Below are positions 1 to 9,113 of a DNA stretch of 64,000 bases, piece after piece. Position 1 is the stretch's first letter, and every line of letters begins with the position of its first letter. The notes beneath the pieces are model-generated. The model did not search any database. It was not told the origin of the DNA and saw only the letters and a program-made list of their open reading frames with translations. The stretch comes from UBA946 sp031550725 (GTDB lineage: Bacteria; Bacillota; Clostridia; Oscillospirales; Ruminococcaceae): positions 1 through 64,000 of the forward strand of contig JAVBOH010000007.1 in assembly GCA_031550725.1 (NCBI GenBank), given 5' to 3'. A program made the translations under genes and the position numbers.

Positions 1-5
1 GATTA

Positions 6-80
6 CCTCCATTTTGGTTTTATTTTTCTACAGTTGGCCAGACCGTAGTTTTATTATACCACTTGGAGGTATTTTGTTAA
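6..80 (-). promoter_or_regulatory. Promoter and RBS of a leftward gene lying outside the window
   Basis: On the minus strand a TATAAT -10 box (53-58) lies 16 bp from a weak TTAACA -35 box (75-80). A GGAGG ribosome site (6-10) sits at the window edge, so the start codon of a minus-strand gene must lie just beyond position 1. Nothing of its protein is visible. Confidence 0.55.
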
Positions 81-104
81 AGACTCATCGCTAAAGCTTT
101 TTTG

Positions 105-127
105 AACCCCGTGCCTAGCACGGGGTT
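105..127. terminator. Hairpin terminator
   Basis: A 9-bp GC-rich stem (AACCCCGTG / CACGGGGTT) with a 5-nt loop, flanked by T-rich sequence on the plus side and A-rich sequence on the other. Confidence 0.6.
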
Positions 128-136
128 TTCGTATAC

Positions 137-176
137 AATAACAAAAGCGAGGAACAAATCCTCGCTTTTTATTGTT
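137..176. terminator. Bidirectional hairpin terminator
   Basis: Long stem (arms at 137-152 and 160-176, core AAAGCGAGG / CCTCGCTTT) with a T-run on both strands. It lies downstream of the minus-strand GH43 gene and probably ends that transcript. Confidence 0.7.
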
Positions 177-228
177 ATAAATGTAAATCCTTTTTTATAT
201 TTAAGCACTCGGTAAATTAAAAATCATC

Positions 229-1785
229 TCAAATAAACTGCCAATAATCAAGTGAAATACCATCAGAAAGCACAATATACACATCATGCACTCCATCAAC
301 ATCTTTGTTCCCCTCTGAATATACACCCTTAAAATCCTTTGAATCAAACTCGGCTGATGCAACACATTCATTTTCGATGCTGTCGAGTCTTACTTCAATT
401 CGTCCATTTCCCTTAACCATAGCAGAAAAAAATCCTGATGTTTTATTATCAAATTCTACACCCTTAATCATAATCCATGCACCATTTTCGGCAGCAGTTA
501 CAGCATTCACAAGTGAATTTTCGTCAGCTTCATATTTAATTCCTGCTGTTGTGAAAACTGTTTCAGCTTCATTTTGTTTTGATGCCTTTATATTCGCAAT
601 TTGAGCGACACCCTCTTTAGTTGGTTTTGTAGGTACAATTTCTACAATATCTTCATCGATAGTTAATTCAACAAGAGAAACACTTCTAAATCCACCGTTT
701 GTTTTCATCTTTGACTGACGGAGCATTGTATGATGGAGCATATAATATTTACCCTTGTATTTTTCAATATGCGAGTGATTGTTGCTGTAATCAAGTCCTG
801 CTTCACCTGAATTAATAAAGTAATCACTTCTATATTCCCAGCTATTTGAATCAAGTGGTGTTTTTGTTGTCATATATGCCATACTGCATGCCGTTGGTCT
901 TTTTATACCGTCAAAATCCCATTGTGCACGTGTATCCCAGCTATTATTATAAGTATATACATAGGTACCGTTTATGAAATTAAGTTCGCTTGCTTCAAAA
1001 AAATATGGTGCTTTAATCTCAATAAATTCGCTATCAAATGAACACATATCCTTACCAAGCTTAACAATTCTTGCAGAGCCAGGCATATATTCTGTTCCAC
1101 CTGAAGATTTACCACCACCGAATGAAAGCCAGCCATCACCATTATCATCAATACAGACACCTGGATCAAATGGGTTTGGACAGCCTGTCAAACCTTTTGT
1201 GCTTGTACTAATAAGTGGTTCACCAAGCAGGTCATTCCAAGGTCCTAAAGGATTTGTTGCAGTAATAACTCCTACACCACAGCCATTGTTTGAAAAGTAC
1301 AGATAAAAGTGAGTAAGTCCATCATCTTCTATACGTGAAACGATTGATGGTGCCCATGAATTCATTATCCAAGGTGCAACCGATGCAACATCAATTAAGC
1401 CATGATATGTCCAGTTGACCATATCTTCGGTTGAGAAAATTACAATTGATTGGATTTTATCGTATGTATTTTTTCCATCATCACCAACTGCCATATACTG
1501 CTGATGGTCGTTTGTTGCATAAACATAAAGTCTGCCATCATATTCTACTGCTGTTGGGTCTGCACAAAAAATATCACTCGATAGTGGATTGGCATTTGTT
1601 ACTGCCTTATAACAATTATCGCTGACAGTATCAAAGGATATATTCTGCGTTGTAGACTCGATATAACCCATACTAATTTTCTCCTCAAGCTGTAATTTTG
1701 TTTCTTTTGAAGTACTACATCCAGTAAAAATAGAACAGCCAAGTATCACACATATGGAAAAAGATAAAAATTTTTTTATATTCAC
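229..1785 (-). CDS. Glycoside hydrolase family 43 lipoprotein with C-terminal CBM6-like domain
   Basis: Predicted secreted, membrane-anchored glycosidase of the GH43 five-bladed propeller family, which cleaves arabinose- or xylose-containing plant polysaccharides. From the GTG start chosen here the protein has 518 residues. A signal peptide ends in a lipobox-like FTGC (Cys about 23). The GH43 signature DPTAVEYDG (catalytic Asp about 76), SWAPS, the middle Asp in PFDPG (about 207) and a FFEASE acid motif (Glu about 264) follow in order. The last ~100 residues, ending SLDYWQFI, look like a CBM6 beta-sandwich. The frame stays open 27 codons further upstream, but that stretch contains a good promoter, and the GTG has AAAGGG 9 nt before it. 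The gene is divergent from an AraC regulator. The substrate cannot be read from sequence; arabinofuranosidase, arabinanase and xylosidase are all possible. Confidence 0.85.
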   Translation of the reverse strand: MNIKKFLSFSICVILGCSIFTGCSTSKETKLQLEEKISMGYIESTTQNISFDTVSDNCYKAVTNANPLSSDIFCADPTAVEYDGRLYVYATNDHQQYMAVGDDGKNTYDKIQSIVIFSTEDMVNWTYHGLIDVASVAPWIMNSWAPSIVSRIEDDGLTHFYLYFSNNGCGVGVITATNPLGPWNDLLGEPLISTSTKGLTGCPNPFDPGVCIDDNGDGWLSFGGGKSSGGTEYMPGSARIVKLGKDMCSFDSEFIEIKAPYFFEASELNFINGTYVYTYNNSWDTRAQWDFDGIKRPTACSMAYMTTKTPLDSNSWEYRSDYFINSGEAGLDYSNNHSHIEKYKGKYYMLHHTMLRQSKMKTNGGFRSVSLVELTIDEDIVEIVPTKPTKEGVAQIANIKASKQNEAETVFTTAGIKYEADENSLVNAVTAAENGAWIMIKGVEFDNKTSGFFSAMVKGNGRIEVRLDSIENECVASAEFDSKDFKGVYSEGNKDVDGVHDVYIVLSDGISLDYWQFI

Positions 1786-1831
1786 AAAATCAATCCCTTT
1801 CAGTACATTGCATATTTTATATTTCAATAAA

Positions 1832-1860
1832 ATTATATCATCATTGTAGATATAGTTCAA
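1832..1860 (-). promoter_or_regulatory. Promoter of the GH43 gene
   Basis: Minus-strand TTGAAC (1855-1860) and TATAAT (1832-1837) separated by exactly 17 bp. Its position inside the longest possible reading frame supports the downstream GTG start at 1785. Confidence 0.65.
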
Positions 1861-1888
1861 GTTCATTTTGTCCTATGTTTTGTTGATA

Positions 1889-1914
1889 TTTCAGCATGGA
1901 AAACATAGCTGAAA
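1889..1914. promoter_or_regulatory. Inverted repeat between divergent GH43 and araC-type promoters
   Basis: Perfect 7-bp arms TTTCAGC / GCTGAAA with 12 bp between them, lying between the two divergent promoters. It is a candidate operator for the adjacent AraC-family regulator; the assignment is inference from position only. Confidence 0.4.
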
Positions 1915-1959
1915 TGCACTTATTGTGCAGAAATTATAAAAATTTAGCATGATATATTA

Positions 1960-1988
1960 TTGTATCCTATCATTTTGTGTGATATAAT
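1960..1988 (+). promoter_or_regulatory. Promoter of the AraC-family regulator gene
   Basis: TTGTAT (1960-1965), 17-bp spacer, perfect TATAAT (1983-1988), about 30 bp before the ATG, with a GAGAGGATGAG ribosome site between. Confidence 0.6.
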
Positions 1989-2017
1989 GATAATATTAAT
2001 GTTGAGAGGATGAGAAT

Positions 2018-2824
2018 ATGAACATAGAAATATGTGGTGCGTTTGCTAAAAGGCAAGAGCCAAACGAATTTCATATGCGTCTTGATTATGGAATGAGTGA
2101 ATATTTATTTGTGCATTTCTATAACTCTGTTAACATTGTTTTGGATGGCGAAGCAGTTCAGACGAGAAAAAATGCTTGTATTATTTTTACGCCGAATTTT
2201 CATCAGGAATACTGGACAAATGAAAAACCTTTCATAAATGATTATATCAAATTTTTTCCTAAAAGTGTGGCTGATATTGATAGACTTCGTTTGCCATTCA
2301 ATAAAATATTTTATATTGATAATGAATTTTCATACAATGTTGAGAGAATTATTGATAGTATTACATGGATGCTTACAGATAGAATAGTCAACCATTCAGT
2401 AGGGATGAGCGATAAATTTTTTTCACTTTTTAATGAACTTAAAGTGAAAATGATAAATGAGACGCCAAAGGAAAAGCGTGATAAGATACAAAATCAAAAG
2501 CTTACAGAGCTCAGAAACACAGTTAAAAATGAGCCATTTAACTGGACTGTAGATAAAATGGCAAAAGCTTTATATCTTACAAGAAGTCATTTTTCTTATA
2601 TTTATCGTAATTATTTTAGCTGTCCTCCAAAAGATGACATTTTGAAATTTACTATGGAATATTCAAAGAAAATACTTTTGGAAACTGATATGACTATATC
2701 TGAAATTTCAGAAAAATGTGGTTATACTTGTCCTGAAAATTTCAGCAGAGCATTCAAATTATACTATGGCAGTTCACCTCAGAGTTATCGAAAACTGTAT
2801 AAACAAAACCCAATGCTTTCATGA
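2018..2824 (+). CDS. AraC-family transcriptional regulator
   Basis: 268-residue DNA-binding regulator. The N-terminal ~150 residues have the pattern of a cupin-type effector domain. The C-terminal ~100 residues (from NEPFNWTVDKMAKALYLTRSHFS to FSRAFKLYYGSSPQSYRKL) contain the two helix-turn-helix units typical of AraC/XylS, including the second-HTH pattern ISEISEKCGY...FSRAFK. It is divergent from the GH43 gene with a shared 230-bp control region, so a role as sugar-responsive activator of that gene is the simplest inference. No sugar specificity can be read from sequence. Confidence 0.85.
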   Translation: MNIEICGAFAKRQEPNEFHMRLDYGMSEYLFVHFYNSVNIVLDGEAVQTRKNACIIFTPNFHQEYWTNEKPFINDYIKFFPKSVADIDRLRLPFNKIFYIDNEFSYNVERIIDSITWMLTDRIVNHSVGMSDKFFSLFNELKVKMINETPKEKRDKIQNQKLTELRNTVKNEPFNWTVDKMAKALYLTRSHFSYIYRNYFSCPPKDDILKFTMEYSKKILLETDMTISEISEKCGYTCPENFSRAFKLYYGSSPQSYRKLYKQNPMLS

Positions 2825-2865
2825 AATTTGATAGCATTGGATTTGCTTATATTTTTATTCTGTAT

Positions 2866-3540
2866 TTATTTTTCAGCACGCACTTCTAACCTATGTAAAA
2901 GTTTATCAACAGCAAAAATGATAAATCCAATCACAAGAAAAGCTAATGCAAGGCAAATAACACTTATTATTACTTTTCCCCAACCTAAAATATCAGAGTC
3001 AATAAAGAAATATGGATAATGACTTCCATCATAAAATATTATGCCGCAAGCTGCTGCGATAACTGTAAAAAGATAACAGCATAACGGAATAATCAACCAC
3101 TTAAATGGGTCACTTTTATGTAGTCTGCCTTTAGTATCAAATAACAGCCAGTCAAGAATAGAAAGAAGTGGAACAAAAAGATGCACTATATAATTTGCTG
3201 CTTTAGAAGTTCCCTCTGCCATCGCAAATCCTGCCCCTACGAGAATAAACCAATATATGAGCAGCGTAACAGTAATAGCCATTATTACAGCACCTTTAAG
3301 GTGTATTGCAAAGGTAGTTTCACCGTTTATACCATCTTTTTTTATTGTTTTAATTACTGATATTACAGCAGCAGAAAAGTAAATTAAGCAAATTAGATTG
3401 CTTAATATTGTATAATATAAAAACATTGCTGGTGCAAATTTGCCGTTTGGCAGTCCTGAATTCAGATAAATTCCAATTGCAGAAATTATTACAATTGCAC
3501 ATTTGAATATCAACGAAATAATGCGATTTTTTATATACAT
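2866..3540 (-). CDS. Pr6Pr family integral membrane protein
   Basis: 224 residues with about six hydrophobic segments and no obvious signal peptide. It has the layout of the Pr6Pr / FAR-17a-AIG1-like family: YYTILSNL in the first third, a LLSILDWLLFDTKG segment in the middle, and a terminal YPYFFIDSDILGW stretch before the last helix. The biochemical role of bacterial members is not established. The gene is monocistronic, preceded by a GGAGGT ribosome site, and flanked by convergent and divergent neighbours. Confidence 0.75.
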   Translation of the reverse strand: MYIKNRIISLIFKCAIVIISAIGIYLNSGLPNGKFAPAMFLYYTILSNLICLIYFSAAVISVIKTIKKDGINGETTFAIHLKGAVIMAITVTLLIYWFILVGAGFAMAEGTSKAANYIVHLFVPLLSILDWLLFDTKGRLHKSDPFKWLIIPLCCYLFTVIAAACGIIFYDGSHYPYFFIDSDILGWGKVIISVICLALAFLVIGFIIFAVDKLLHRLEVRAEK

Positions 3541-3653
3541 TTATATTGACCTCCAATATGATTTTACAAGAATTATATCATAAACAATTAGTTTATGTCA
3601 AGTTTTGATAATATTGAACTTATAAAGTATTAATCTCGCCTTAATCTTTTAAA

Positions 3654-3698
3654 TATACACTTTATTCACTTGACAGCAGTCAATAAAGTGTATATAAT
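3654..3698 (+). promoter_or_regulatory. Consensus promoter embedded in a 13-bp inverted repeat
   Basis: TTGACA (3670-3675), 17-bp spacer, TATAAT (3693-3698): a perfect sigma-70-type promoter. A perfect inverted repeat (arms 3654-3666 and 3682-3694, TATACACTTTATT and its complement) encloses the -35 box and reaches into the -10 box. The overlap suggests a repressor operator. The promoter drives the methyltransferase at 3726. Confidence 0.7.
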
Positions 3699-3725
3699 GA
3701 ACATAAAAGAATGTGAGGGAATAAT

Positions 3726-4487
3726 ATGAATAACAAAGAAATTACAACCTTTGATTTACTGATTGAATCCCATTTAGGATTAGAACGACAAGGCCCTGGA
3801 AGCATTGAAATGACCTTAAAAGCATTTAGCTTTATTGATAATCTGAAAGAAAACTCCAAAATAGCAGACATTGGCTGTGGTACTGGTGGACAGACAATGG
3901 TACTCGCCCAAAATACCGAATGTCAAATAACTGGTGTTGATATGGTTTCTGATTTTGTGGATATATTTAATAATAATGCACGAAAATTAAATCTTGACAC
4001 TAAAGTTCATGGAATTGTTGCTGATGCACTTGATTTGCCTTTTGAAATGGAAGAATTCGACTTAATTTGGTCTGAGGGTATGATTGACAGCTTAGGCTTT
4101 GAAAAAACACTTAGCTATTGGAATAGCTATATAAAAACTGGTGGTTATGTAGCAGTTACAAGTCCATCATGGCTTAGTATTGAACATCCTGATGAGATTG
4201 CAAAGTTTTGGACTGATGCAGGCAGTGGACTTTATTCAATTGATGATAACATCAAATCAATGCAGAAATCAGGGTATAGCTTTGCAGCTGCATTTACAAT
4301 GCCTGAAAAATGTTGGATGCAGAATTATTTTATACCAAGAATGGCTGCTGAAAATGAACTTCTGAAAAAATATCCTAACCAAACAATTGTCGATGAATTC
4401 ATCAAGGAAATGAAGTATGAGGTCGATTTATATGAAAAGTACAAAACGCATTATGGCTATGTGTTTTATATCGGTAAGAAGATTTGA
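3726..4487 (+). CDS. Class I SAM-dependent methyltransferase
   Basis: 253 residues. The Rossmann motif I IADIGCGTGGQT (about residue 45), an acidic motif II (ITGVDMV) and motif IV-like FDLIWSEGMID identify a class I S-adenosylmethionine-dependent methyltransferase. The substrate is unknown; small-molecule O- or N-methylation is typical for stand-alone proteins like this. The start has a GAGGGAAT ribosome site. The gene is monocistronic: a strong promoter is in front and a hairpin terminator behind. Confidence 0.8.
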   Translation: MNNKEITTFDLLIESHLGLERQGPGSIEMTLKAFSFIDNLKENSKIADIGCGTGGQTMVLAQNTECQITGVDMVSDFVDIFNNNARKLNLDTKVHGIVADALDLPFEMEEFDLIWSEGMIDSLGFEKTLSYWNSYIKTGGYVAVTSPSWLSIEHPDEIAKFWTDAGSGLYSIDDNIKSMQKSGYSFAAAFTMPEKCWMQNYFIPRMAAENELLKKYPNQTIVDEFIKEMKYEVDLYEKYKTHYGYVFYIGKKI

Positions 4488-4490
4488 TAA

Positions 4491-4527
4491 AAATAGCATC
4501 GTGGTTTGAAAGCCACGATGCTATTTT
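4491..4527. terminator. Bidirectional hairpin terminator
   Basis: 14-bp perfect stem (AAATAGCATCGTGG / CCACGATGCTATTT) with an 8-nt loop between the convergent methyltransferase and MATE genes. Confidence 0.8.
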
Positions 4528-4543
4528 GCTTATTCATACTATT

Positions 4544-5868
4544 TTATATATCAATATCTAATTCATTTTTATATATTTGAGTACTTGTTACAGTTACAAT
4601 ATTTTTCCTATATACATCTTTCAATAACAGGCTGCAAAATGCAAAGCTTATAACTCCGGTAATAGGATAAGCAAGCCATACATGATTAATATTACCGCTT
4701 AAAAATAGTATATATGCAATAGGAATTAGTATAATTATCTGTCGCACTAATGAGGAAATCATACTTGTTAATCCCCTGCCAAGTGATTGAAAGCTTGTCT
4801 GACTGATTAGACAAAACCCTTCAAAAATAAAATATATACTGATAATACGCAGTACGTTAACACCTATCTCATGCATTTCATCTGAAACACCAAAAAGATT
4901 TAAAAGCTGATTTGGTACAATTTGAAACAGAAGCGTACCTGTCAGCATTATAACTGCCATATAAATCATACCCCAACGCAGAGTTTTTATTATGCGTTCT
5001 TTTTTCTTAGCACCAAAATTATATGACATAATTGGCAGCATTCCACTTGTTAACCCATACACAGGCATGAAAATGAAATTTTGCAGTTTATAATAAACAC
5101 CGAAAACTGCAGTTGCTGTAGCTGAAAATGTTAAAAGTATTCCGTTAAGCAGAAAATTTGTAACAGAGCCTATGGACTGCATAATTATTGCCGGAAGTCC
5201 TATTTTGTATATTTCCTTAATAATTAACAAATCGAAATGAAAATTAGAAAATGATAGTTTTAGTTCTTTATTAAAGCATTGATTGAGTATGACAGCACAT
5301 ACAAATGCTGCGAATTGTCCTATTACTGTTGCAATTGCTGCTCCTTTTGCACCAAGAGCTGTAAAACCTGCAAATCCAAATATTAATATTGGGTCAAGAA
5401 TAATATTTACAACAGCTGCCCAAACATGAATATTGAAAATATCAAACATACTGACATATAGTTTGTTCCATATGCTATTATTTCGGCATCTTCTGTTTGA
5501 ACTGCAAAATATTTGTGCGTAAAAAACAAACCTATTATAAGTGATATCAGATATGAAAATATTGCTAATAAAACTCCATGACACATAATGAGTTTTGCTT
5601 TGCTGATGTTTTTTTCACCTAATGTTCGTGATAAAAAAGCGTTTACACCAACGCAAGTACCAACTCCAAGAGCAATCATAAGCGTTTGTATCGGGAATGT
5701 TAGAGATACTGCACTTAAAGCTTTTTCGCTGTATCGTGCAATAAAAACCGAGTCGATGATATTGTAAAGAGCCTGTATCATCATCGAAAACATTATTGGC
5801 AGTGACAGCGTTAGTAAAAGCTTTTTTACTGGGACAGTTTCCATTTTGTTAGTTCTGGTAGTTTGCAT
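4544..5868 (-). pseudogene. MATE-family efflux transporter broken by internal deletion and frameshift
   Basis: Two reading frames together encode a MATE multidrug/Na+ antiporter. The N-terminal part (minus strand, ATG at 5868 after AAAGGA) runs through TLSLPIMFSMMIQALYNIIDSVFIARYS to YMSVCLIFSIFMFG and stops at 5407. The C-terminal part is in another frame and is recognisable from AAVVNIILDPILIFGFAG onward, ending at 4544. In MATE proteins roughly 25 residues, including the R..GN segment, normally lie between these two points and they are absent here. This is therefore a small deletion plus frameshift near 5410-5450, not only a one-base error. The protein is unlikely to be functional. A sequencing error alone would not restore the missing residues. 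Confidence 0.8.
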
Positions 5869-6110
5869 AATCATCTTTCCTTTCTTAAAAAAGAGCGCAA
5901 AAAAAGAGCAGGTATTGCCCCCACTCTCCCAGATACCATGGAATACAAATCCAAAGTAACAATAATTAATATTCAATTTTAATTATAAATACCAACGCTT
6001 TAGACAGCATGAAAATTTACTATCTAATGCATATTATACCTTATGATTACAGAAATGTCAATAGGGATTTTGATTATGATTTGTACAATTTTTGCCGAAA
6101 AAAAGTAATA

Positions 6111-6139
6111 TTGACTTATTAAATGTTTTATGCCATAAT
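6111..6139 (+). promoter_or_regulatory. Promoter with extended -10
   Basis: TTGACT (6111-6116), 17-bp spacer ending TATGC, CATAAT (6134-6139). The spacer closely resembles that of the promoter at 9695-9723. Confidence 0.6.
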
Positions 6140-6173
6140 TAGAATAACAAATTAGAATTTGTGGAGGATTTTC

Positions 6174-6608
6174 ATGGAATGGTTTAATGTGTTTGGTTTT
6201 GTTTTTATAATTGTTATTATGGTTCCAAACATTATCTTTGCAATTAGATGTAAAGATGGTTATGAAAACAAATGGAATAACAAACTGGTTGAGATTATTG
6301 AACAAATCGGAAGATTTTGTTGTTTTGGATTTATGATTATTAATATTCCAGGAACTTGGTTTGGCTGGTGGTCTGATGAAGCATTTGCGGTTTATCTCAT
6401 TATTGATACCATATTAGTTATACTTTACTGTGTTATATGGGTTATTTGCTGGAAGAAAAACAATGTTTTCAAAGCATTGTCGCTTTCAATCATTCCCTCA
6501 ATATTGTTCCTGTTTAGTGGAATTATGAGCAGATCGGTATTACTGATTTTAGGATCAATATTATTTGCACCAACTCACATTCTGATTTCATATAAGAACG
6601 TAAAGTAA
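6174..6608 (+). CDS. Small four-helix membrane protein of unknown function
   Basis: 144 residues, starting at the ATG preceded by GGAGG (6164-6168). Four hydrophobic segments are visible: FGFVFIIVIMVPNIIFAI, CCFGFMIINIPGTWFGWW, a LIIDTILVILYCVIWVIC segment, and a C-terminal LSIIPSILFLFSG...LLILGSILFAPTHI hairpin. No catalytic motif is visible. I do not recognise the family with confidence; it resembles small uncharacterised Firmicute membrane proteins. Confidence 0.65.
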   Translation: MEWFNVFGFVFIIVIMVPNIIFAIRCKDGYENKWNNKLVEIIEQIGRFCCFGFMIINIPGTWFGWWSDEAFAVYLIIDTILVILYCVIWVICWKKNNVFKALSLSIIPSILFLFSGIMSRSVLLILGSILFAPTHILISYKNVK

Positions 6609-6649
6609 GTTATACAAATTAAAATTGTAGTTTGATTAAGGTGGTATGT

Positions 6650-7264
6650 ATGGTAATAGAAAAATTTTCACTCGCAGCAAAGAATTTATGTGACAAAGGT
6701 TACATTGTAAAAGTTTTTGATACAGCAGTACTGGCTGTTGAATATATTAATTCTCAAATTGATAATCAGACTATTGGATTTGGTGGTTCTATGACACTTG
6801 AAGAAATGGGTTTATATGAAACACTTAATAAACATAATACAGTATTTTGGCACCAACGCATACCTGATGGAGAAACAAGCAAGGATATAAGGCTCAAAGC
6901 AAATGGAGCTGAAATATATATATCATCTGTGAATGGATTAGCTGAAACAGGTGAAATTATCAATATTGATGGTAACTGTAATCGAGTTGCCTCCATATTC
7001 TATGGTCATGAAAAAGTATACCTTGTTGTTGGAAAGAATAAAATCGCAAAGGATTATGACAGTGCTTTATATCGTGCCAGAAATATAGCATCACCATTAA
7101 ATGCAAAGCGTTTTGGTGTAAAAACTCCATGTGCTGTTTTAGGTGATAAATGTTATGACTGCAAAAGCCCTGAAAGAATTTGCAGAGGACTTTCAGTATT
7201 GTGGGGAAAGCCAATGGCTAGTGAATATGAAGTTATTCTGATTGGTGAGGAATTGGGATATTAA
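6650..7264 (+). CDS. LUD-domain (LutC/YkgG-type, DUF162) protein
   Basis: 204 residues from the ATG that follows AAGGTGG. The LUD domain spans nearly the whole protein: TIGFGGSMTLEEMGLYETL, the KANGAEIYISSVNGLAETGEII core, and a C-terminal CAVLGDKCYDCKSPERICRGLSVLWGKP stretch with several Cys. LUD proteins are named after the lactate-utilisation LutB/LutC system, but stand-alone copies like this are common in Clostridia and lack a defined reaction. No lutA or lutB gene is adjacent, so lactate use should not be assumed. Confidence 0.75.
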   Translation: MVIEKFSLAAKNLCDKGYIVKVFDTAVLAVEYINSQIDNQTIGFGGSMTLEEMGLYETLNKHNTVFWHQRIPDGETSKDIRLKANGAEIYISSVNGLAETGEIINIDGNCNRVASIFYGHEKVYLVVGKNKIAKDYDSALYRARNIASPLNAKRFGVKTPCAVLGDKCYDCKSPERICRGLSVLWGKPMASEYEVILIGEELGY

Positions 7265-7389
7265 TATGATTTAGGTATGATAAGTTTATCAAACTTGGGC
7301 AGAGCTAAAACACAACAATAAATGAAACAATTCAATTACTCAATAAGTTAATAACAAATAATAAATGCTATAAAAAAGCTCACAGGAGA

Positions 7390-8322
7390 ATGCCAATGAA
7401 AGTTGCAGCCACTCTAATGAATGCTGATTTTGCAAATGTTAATTCAAATTTGAAGAAGACAGAAATTCTAATAAGTCAAGCAGCCGAAAGCAACGCCCAA
7501 CTTATTCTTCTGCCTGAATTTTTCACTTCTGCAGTTGGATTTGCTAATGAAATGCTGAATGTAGCAAGTGAAAATAAACAAGTACCAAATTTATTAAAGC
7601 AATGGTCAAGACAATATAACATTATCATTGGTGGCTCATATATATCTTTTGATGGCAGCCATTCATACAATCTCTTTTCACTTGTATTTCCTGACGGACA
7701 AGTTTTTGAGCATAAAAAAGATATTCCTACTCAATTTGAGAATTGTTATTATACACATGGAGATGAAAACAACATCCTGCATACACCAATTGGCGATATC
7801 GGTATTGCAATGTGTTGGGAAATGATTCGTTATGATACTCTGCGACGCTTATCAGGTAAGGTACAGCTAGTACTAGCTTGTTCTTGCTGGTGGGATTTGC
7901 CTTTAAATTCACCCCCTGAACGTGAAGCATTAAAACAATATAATCAAGCTCTTGCGATAGAAACACCTGTTAATTTTTCAAAGCTGCTTGGTATTCCACT
8001 TGTGCATTCATGTCATTGTGGTACTGTTACAGCATTTCGGTTTCCTGATGCTGATATAACACAAACAAGACAGCTTGTCGGAGCAGCACAATTTATAAAT
8101 GCAGACGGACAAGTTATAGCAAGGCGACGTTTTGATGAGGGCGAAAGTTTGTTAATTTCGGATATAGAACTTAATCAAAGTACAAAGAAAGATTATCCAG
8201 ATAAATTTTGGATTCCTGATTTACCTGATTCGTATTTACAAGCATGGGAAACACTTAATCCAAAGGGTGAGGATTATTATAAGGATATTGCTTTGCCGTA
8301 TTATAAAAAAAGCATAACATAA
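7390..8322 (+). CDS. Carbon-nitrogen hydrolase (nitrilase superfamily)
   Basis: 310 residues. The nitrilase-fold catalytic triad is in order: Glu in LLPEFFTS (about residue 43), Lys in EHKKDIP (about 108) and Cys in IGIAMCWEMIRYD (about 142). Such enzymes hydrolyse amides, nitriles or carbamoyl groups in the cytoplasm; the substrate here is unknown. Eleven bases separate it from the downstream methyltransferase, so the two are probably co-transcribed. Confidence 0.8.
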   Translation: MPMKVAATLMNADFANVNSNLKKTEILISQAAESNAQLILLPEFFTSAVGFANEMLNVASENKQVPNLLKQWSRQYNIIIGGSYISFDGSHSYNLFSLVFPDGQVFEHKKDIPTQFENCYYTHGDENNILHTPIGDIGIAMCWEMIRYDTLRRLSGKVQLVLACSCWWDLPLNSPPEREALKQYNQALAIETPVNFSKLLGIPLVHSCHCGTVTAFRFPDADITQTRQLVGAAQFINADGQVIARRRFDEGESLLISDIELNQSTKKDYPDKFWIPDLPDSYLQAWETLNPKGEDYYKDIALPYYKKSIT

Positions 8323-8332
8323 GGAGGCAAAC

Positions 8333-9097
8333 ATGGATTTCAGAAAAATATTCGATACTATCCCTGAAGAATTTGATGAATGGCGACCACGTTATTGTAA
8401 AGAGCTTTTTGATGATTTAATTTCATATGCAAAACTTGACAGTACAAAATCTGTACTTGAAGTAGGTGCAGGGACAGGACAAGCAACTGAGCCGATATTA
8501 AAGACTAACTGCAATTATACTGCAATAGAATTAGGCGAAAATTTTACTGAGTTTATGAAAAGTAAATTTAGTGTATATGATAATTTTCATATTATTAATG
8601 ACGATTTTGAAACATATGAATTTCCAAAAAATCAATTTGATTTAGTATATTCGGCTGCTGCATTTCAATGGATACCTGAAAAAATTGGTTATCCAAAAGC
8701 ATTTGAAATTCTGAAAAGTGGTGGAACATTTGCAATGTTCATGATGAGACCTGATTTACGTGCAGGTGGTGGATATACAGATGAACCTTTGTATTCAAAA
8801 ATACAAGAAGTGTATGCAGAACATTTTCATCCTGAAGTAAATTACACATGCAGTCTTGATTATGATGCTCGAGAAAAGTATGGTTTTACTGACCTAGAAT
8901 GTCGTTATTATCATAAAACAAGGGAATATACTGCCGATGAATATGTTTCATTGATTAGTACTCATTCTGATCATTTAACTTTGATAGAGCCATATAAAAC
9001 AAGTCTTTATGACGGTATCAGAAATGTTATACTTGATGCAGGAAATAAGATAACATTGTATGATAAAATCACAATGTATTTAGCTAGGAAACCATAA
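8333..9097 (+). CDS. Class I SAM-dependent methyltransferase
   Basis: 254 residues with motif I SVLEVGAGTGQATEPIL, then YTAIELGENF (acidic end of beta-2), DLVYSAAAFQWIP (motif IV) and LKSGGTFAMF (post-motif). This is the pattern of methyltransferase type 11/25 domains. It has a good GGAGGC ribosome site, is coupled to the nitrilase in front, and a GNAT gene follows after 16 bp. The substrate is unknown. Confidence 0.8.
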   Translation: MDFRKIFDTIPEEFDEWRPRYCKELFDDLISYAKLDSTKSVLEVGAGTGQATEPILKTNCNYTAIELGENFTEFMKSKFSVYDNFHIINDDFETYEFPKNQFDLVYSAAAFQWIPEKIGYPKAFEILKSGGTFAMFMMRPDLRAGGGYTDEPLYSKIQEVYAEHFHPEVNYTCSLDYDAREKYGFTDLECRYYHKTREYTADEYVSLISTHSDHLTLIEPYKTSLYDGIRNVILDAGNKITLYDKITMYLARKP

Positions 9098-9113
9098 AAA
9101 AAGTGAGGAAATC

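Noticed and set aside
5880..5960. Riboswitch in the leader of the MATE gene
   Set aside because: A GGTAT/ATACC stem and U-rich stretches are present, but no recognised aptamer core was found.
5407..5976. Treating the two MATE halves as two separate genes
   Set aside because: Each half matches a different part of one MATE protein in the right order and the second lacks a ribosome site; they are one broken gene.
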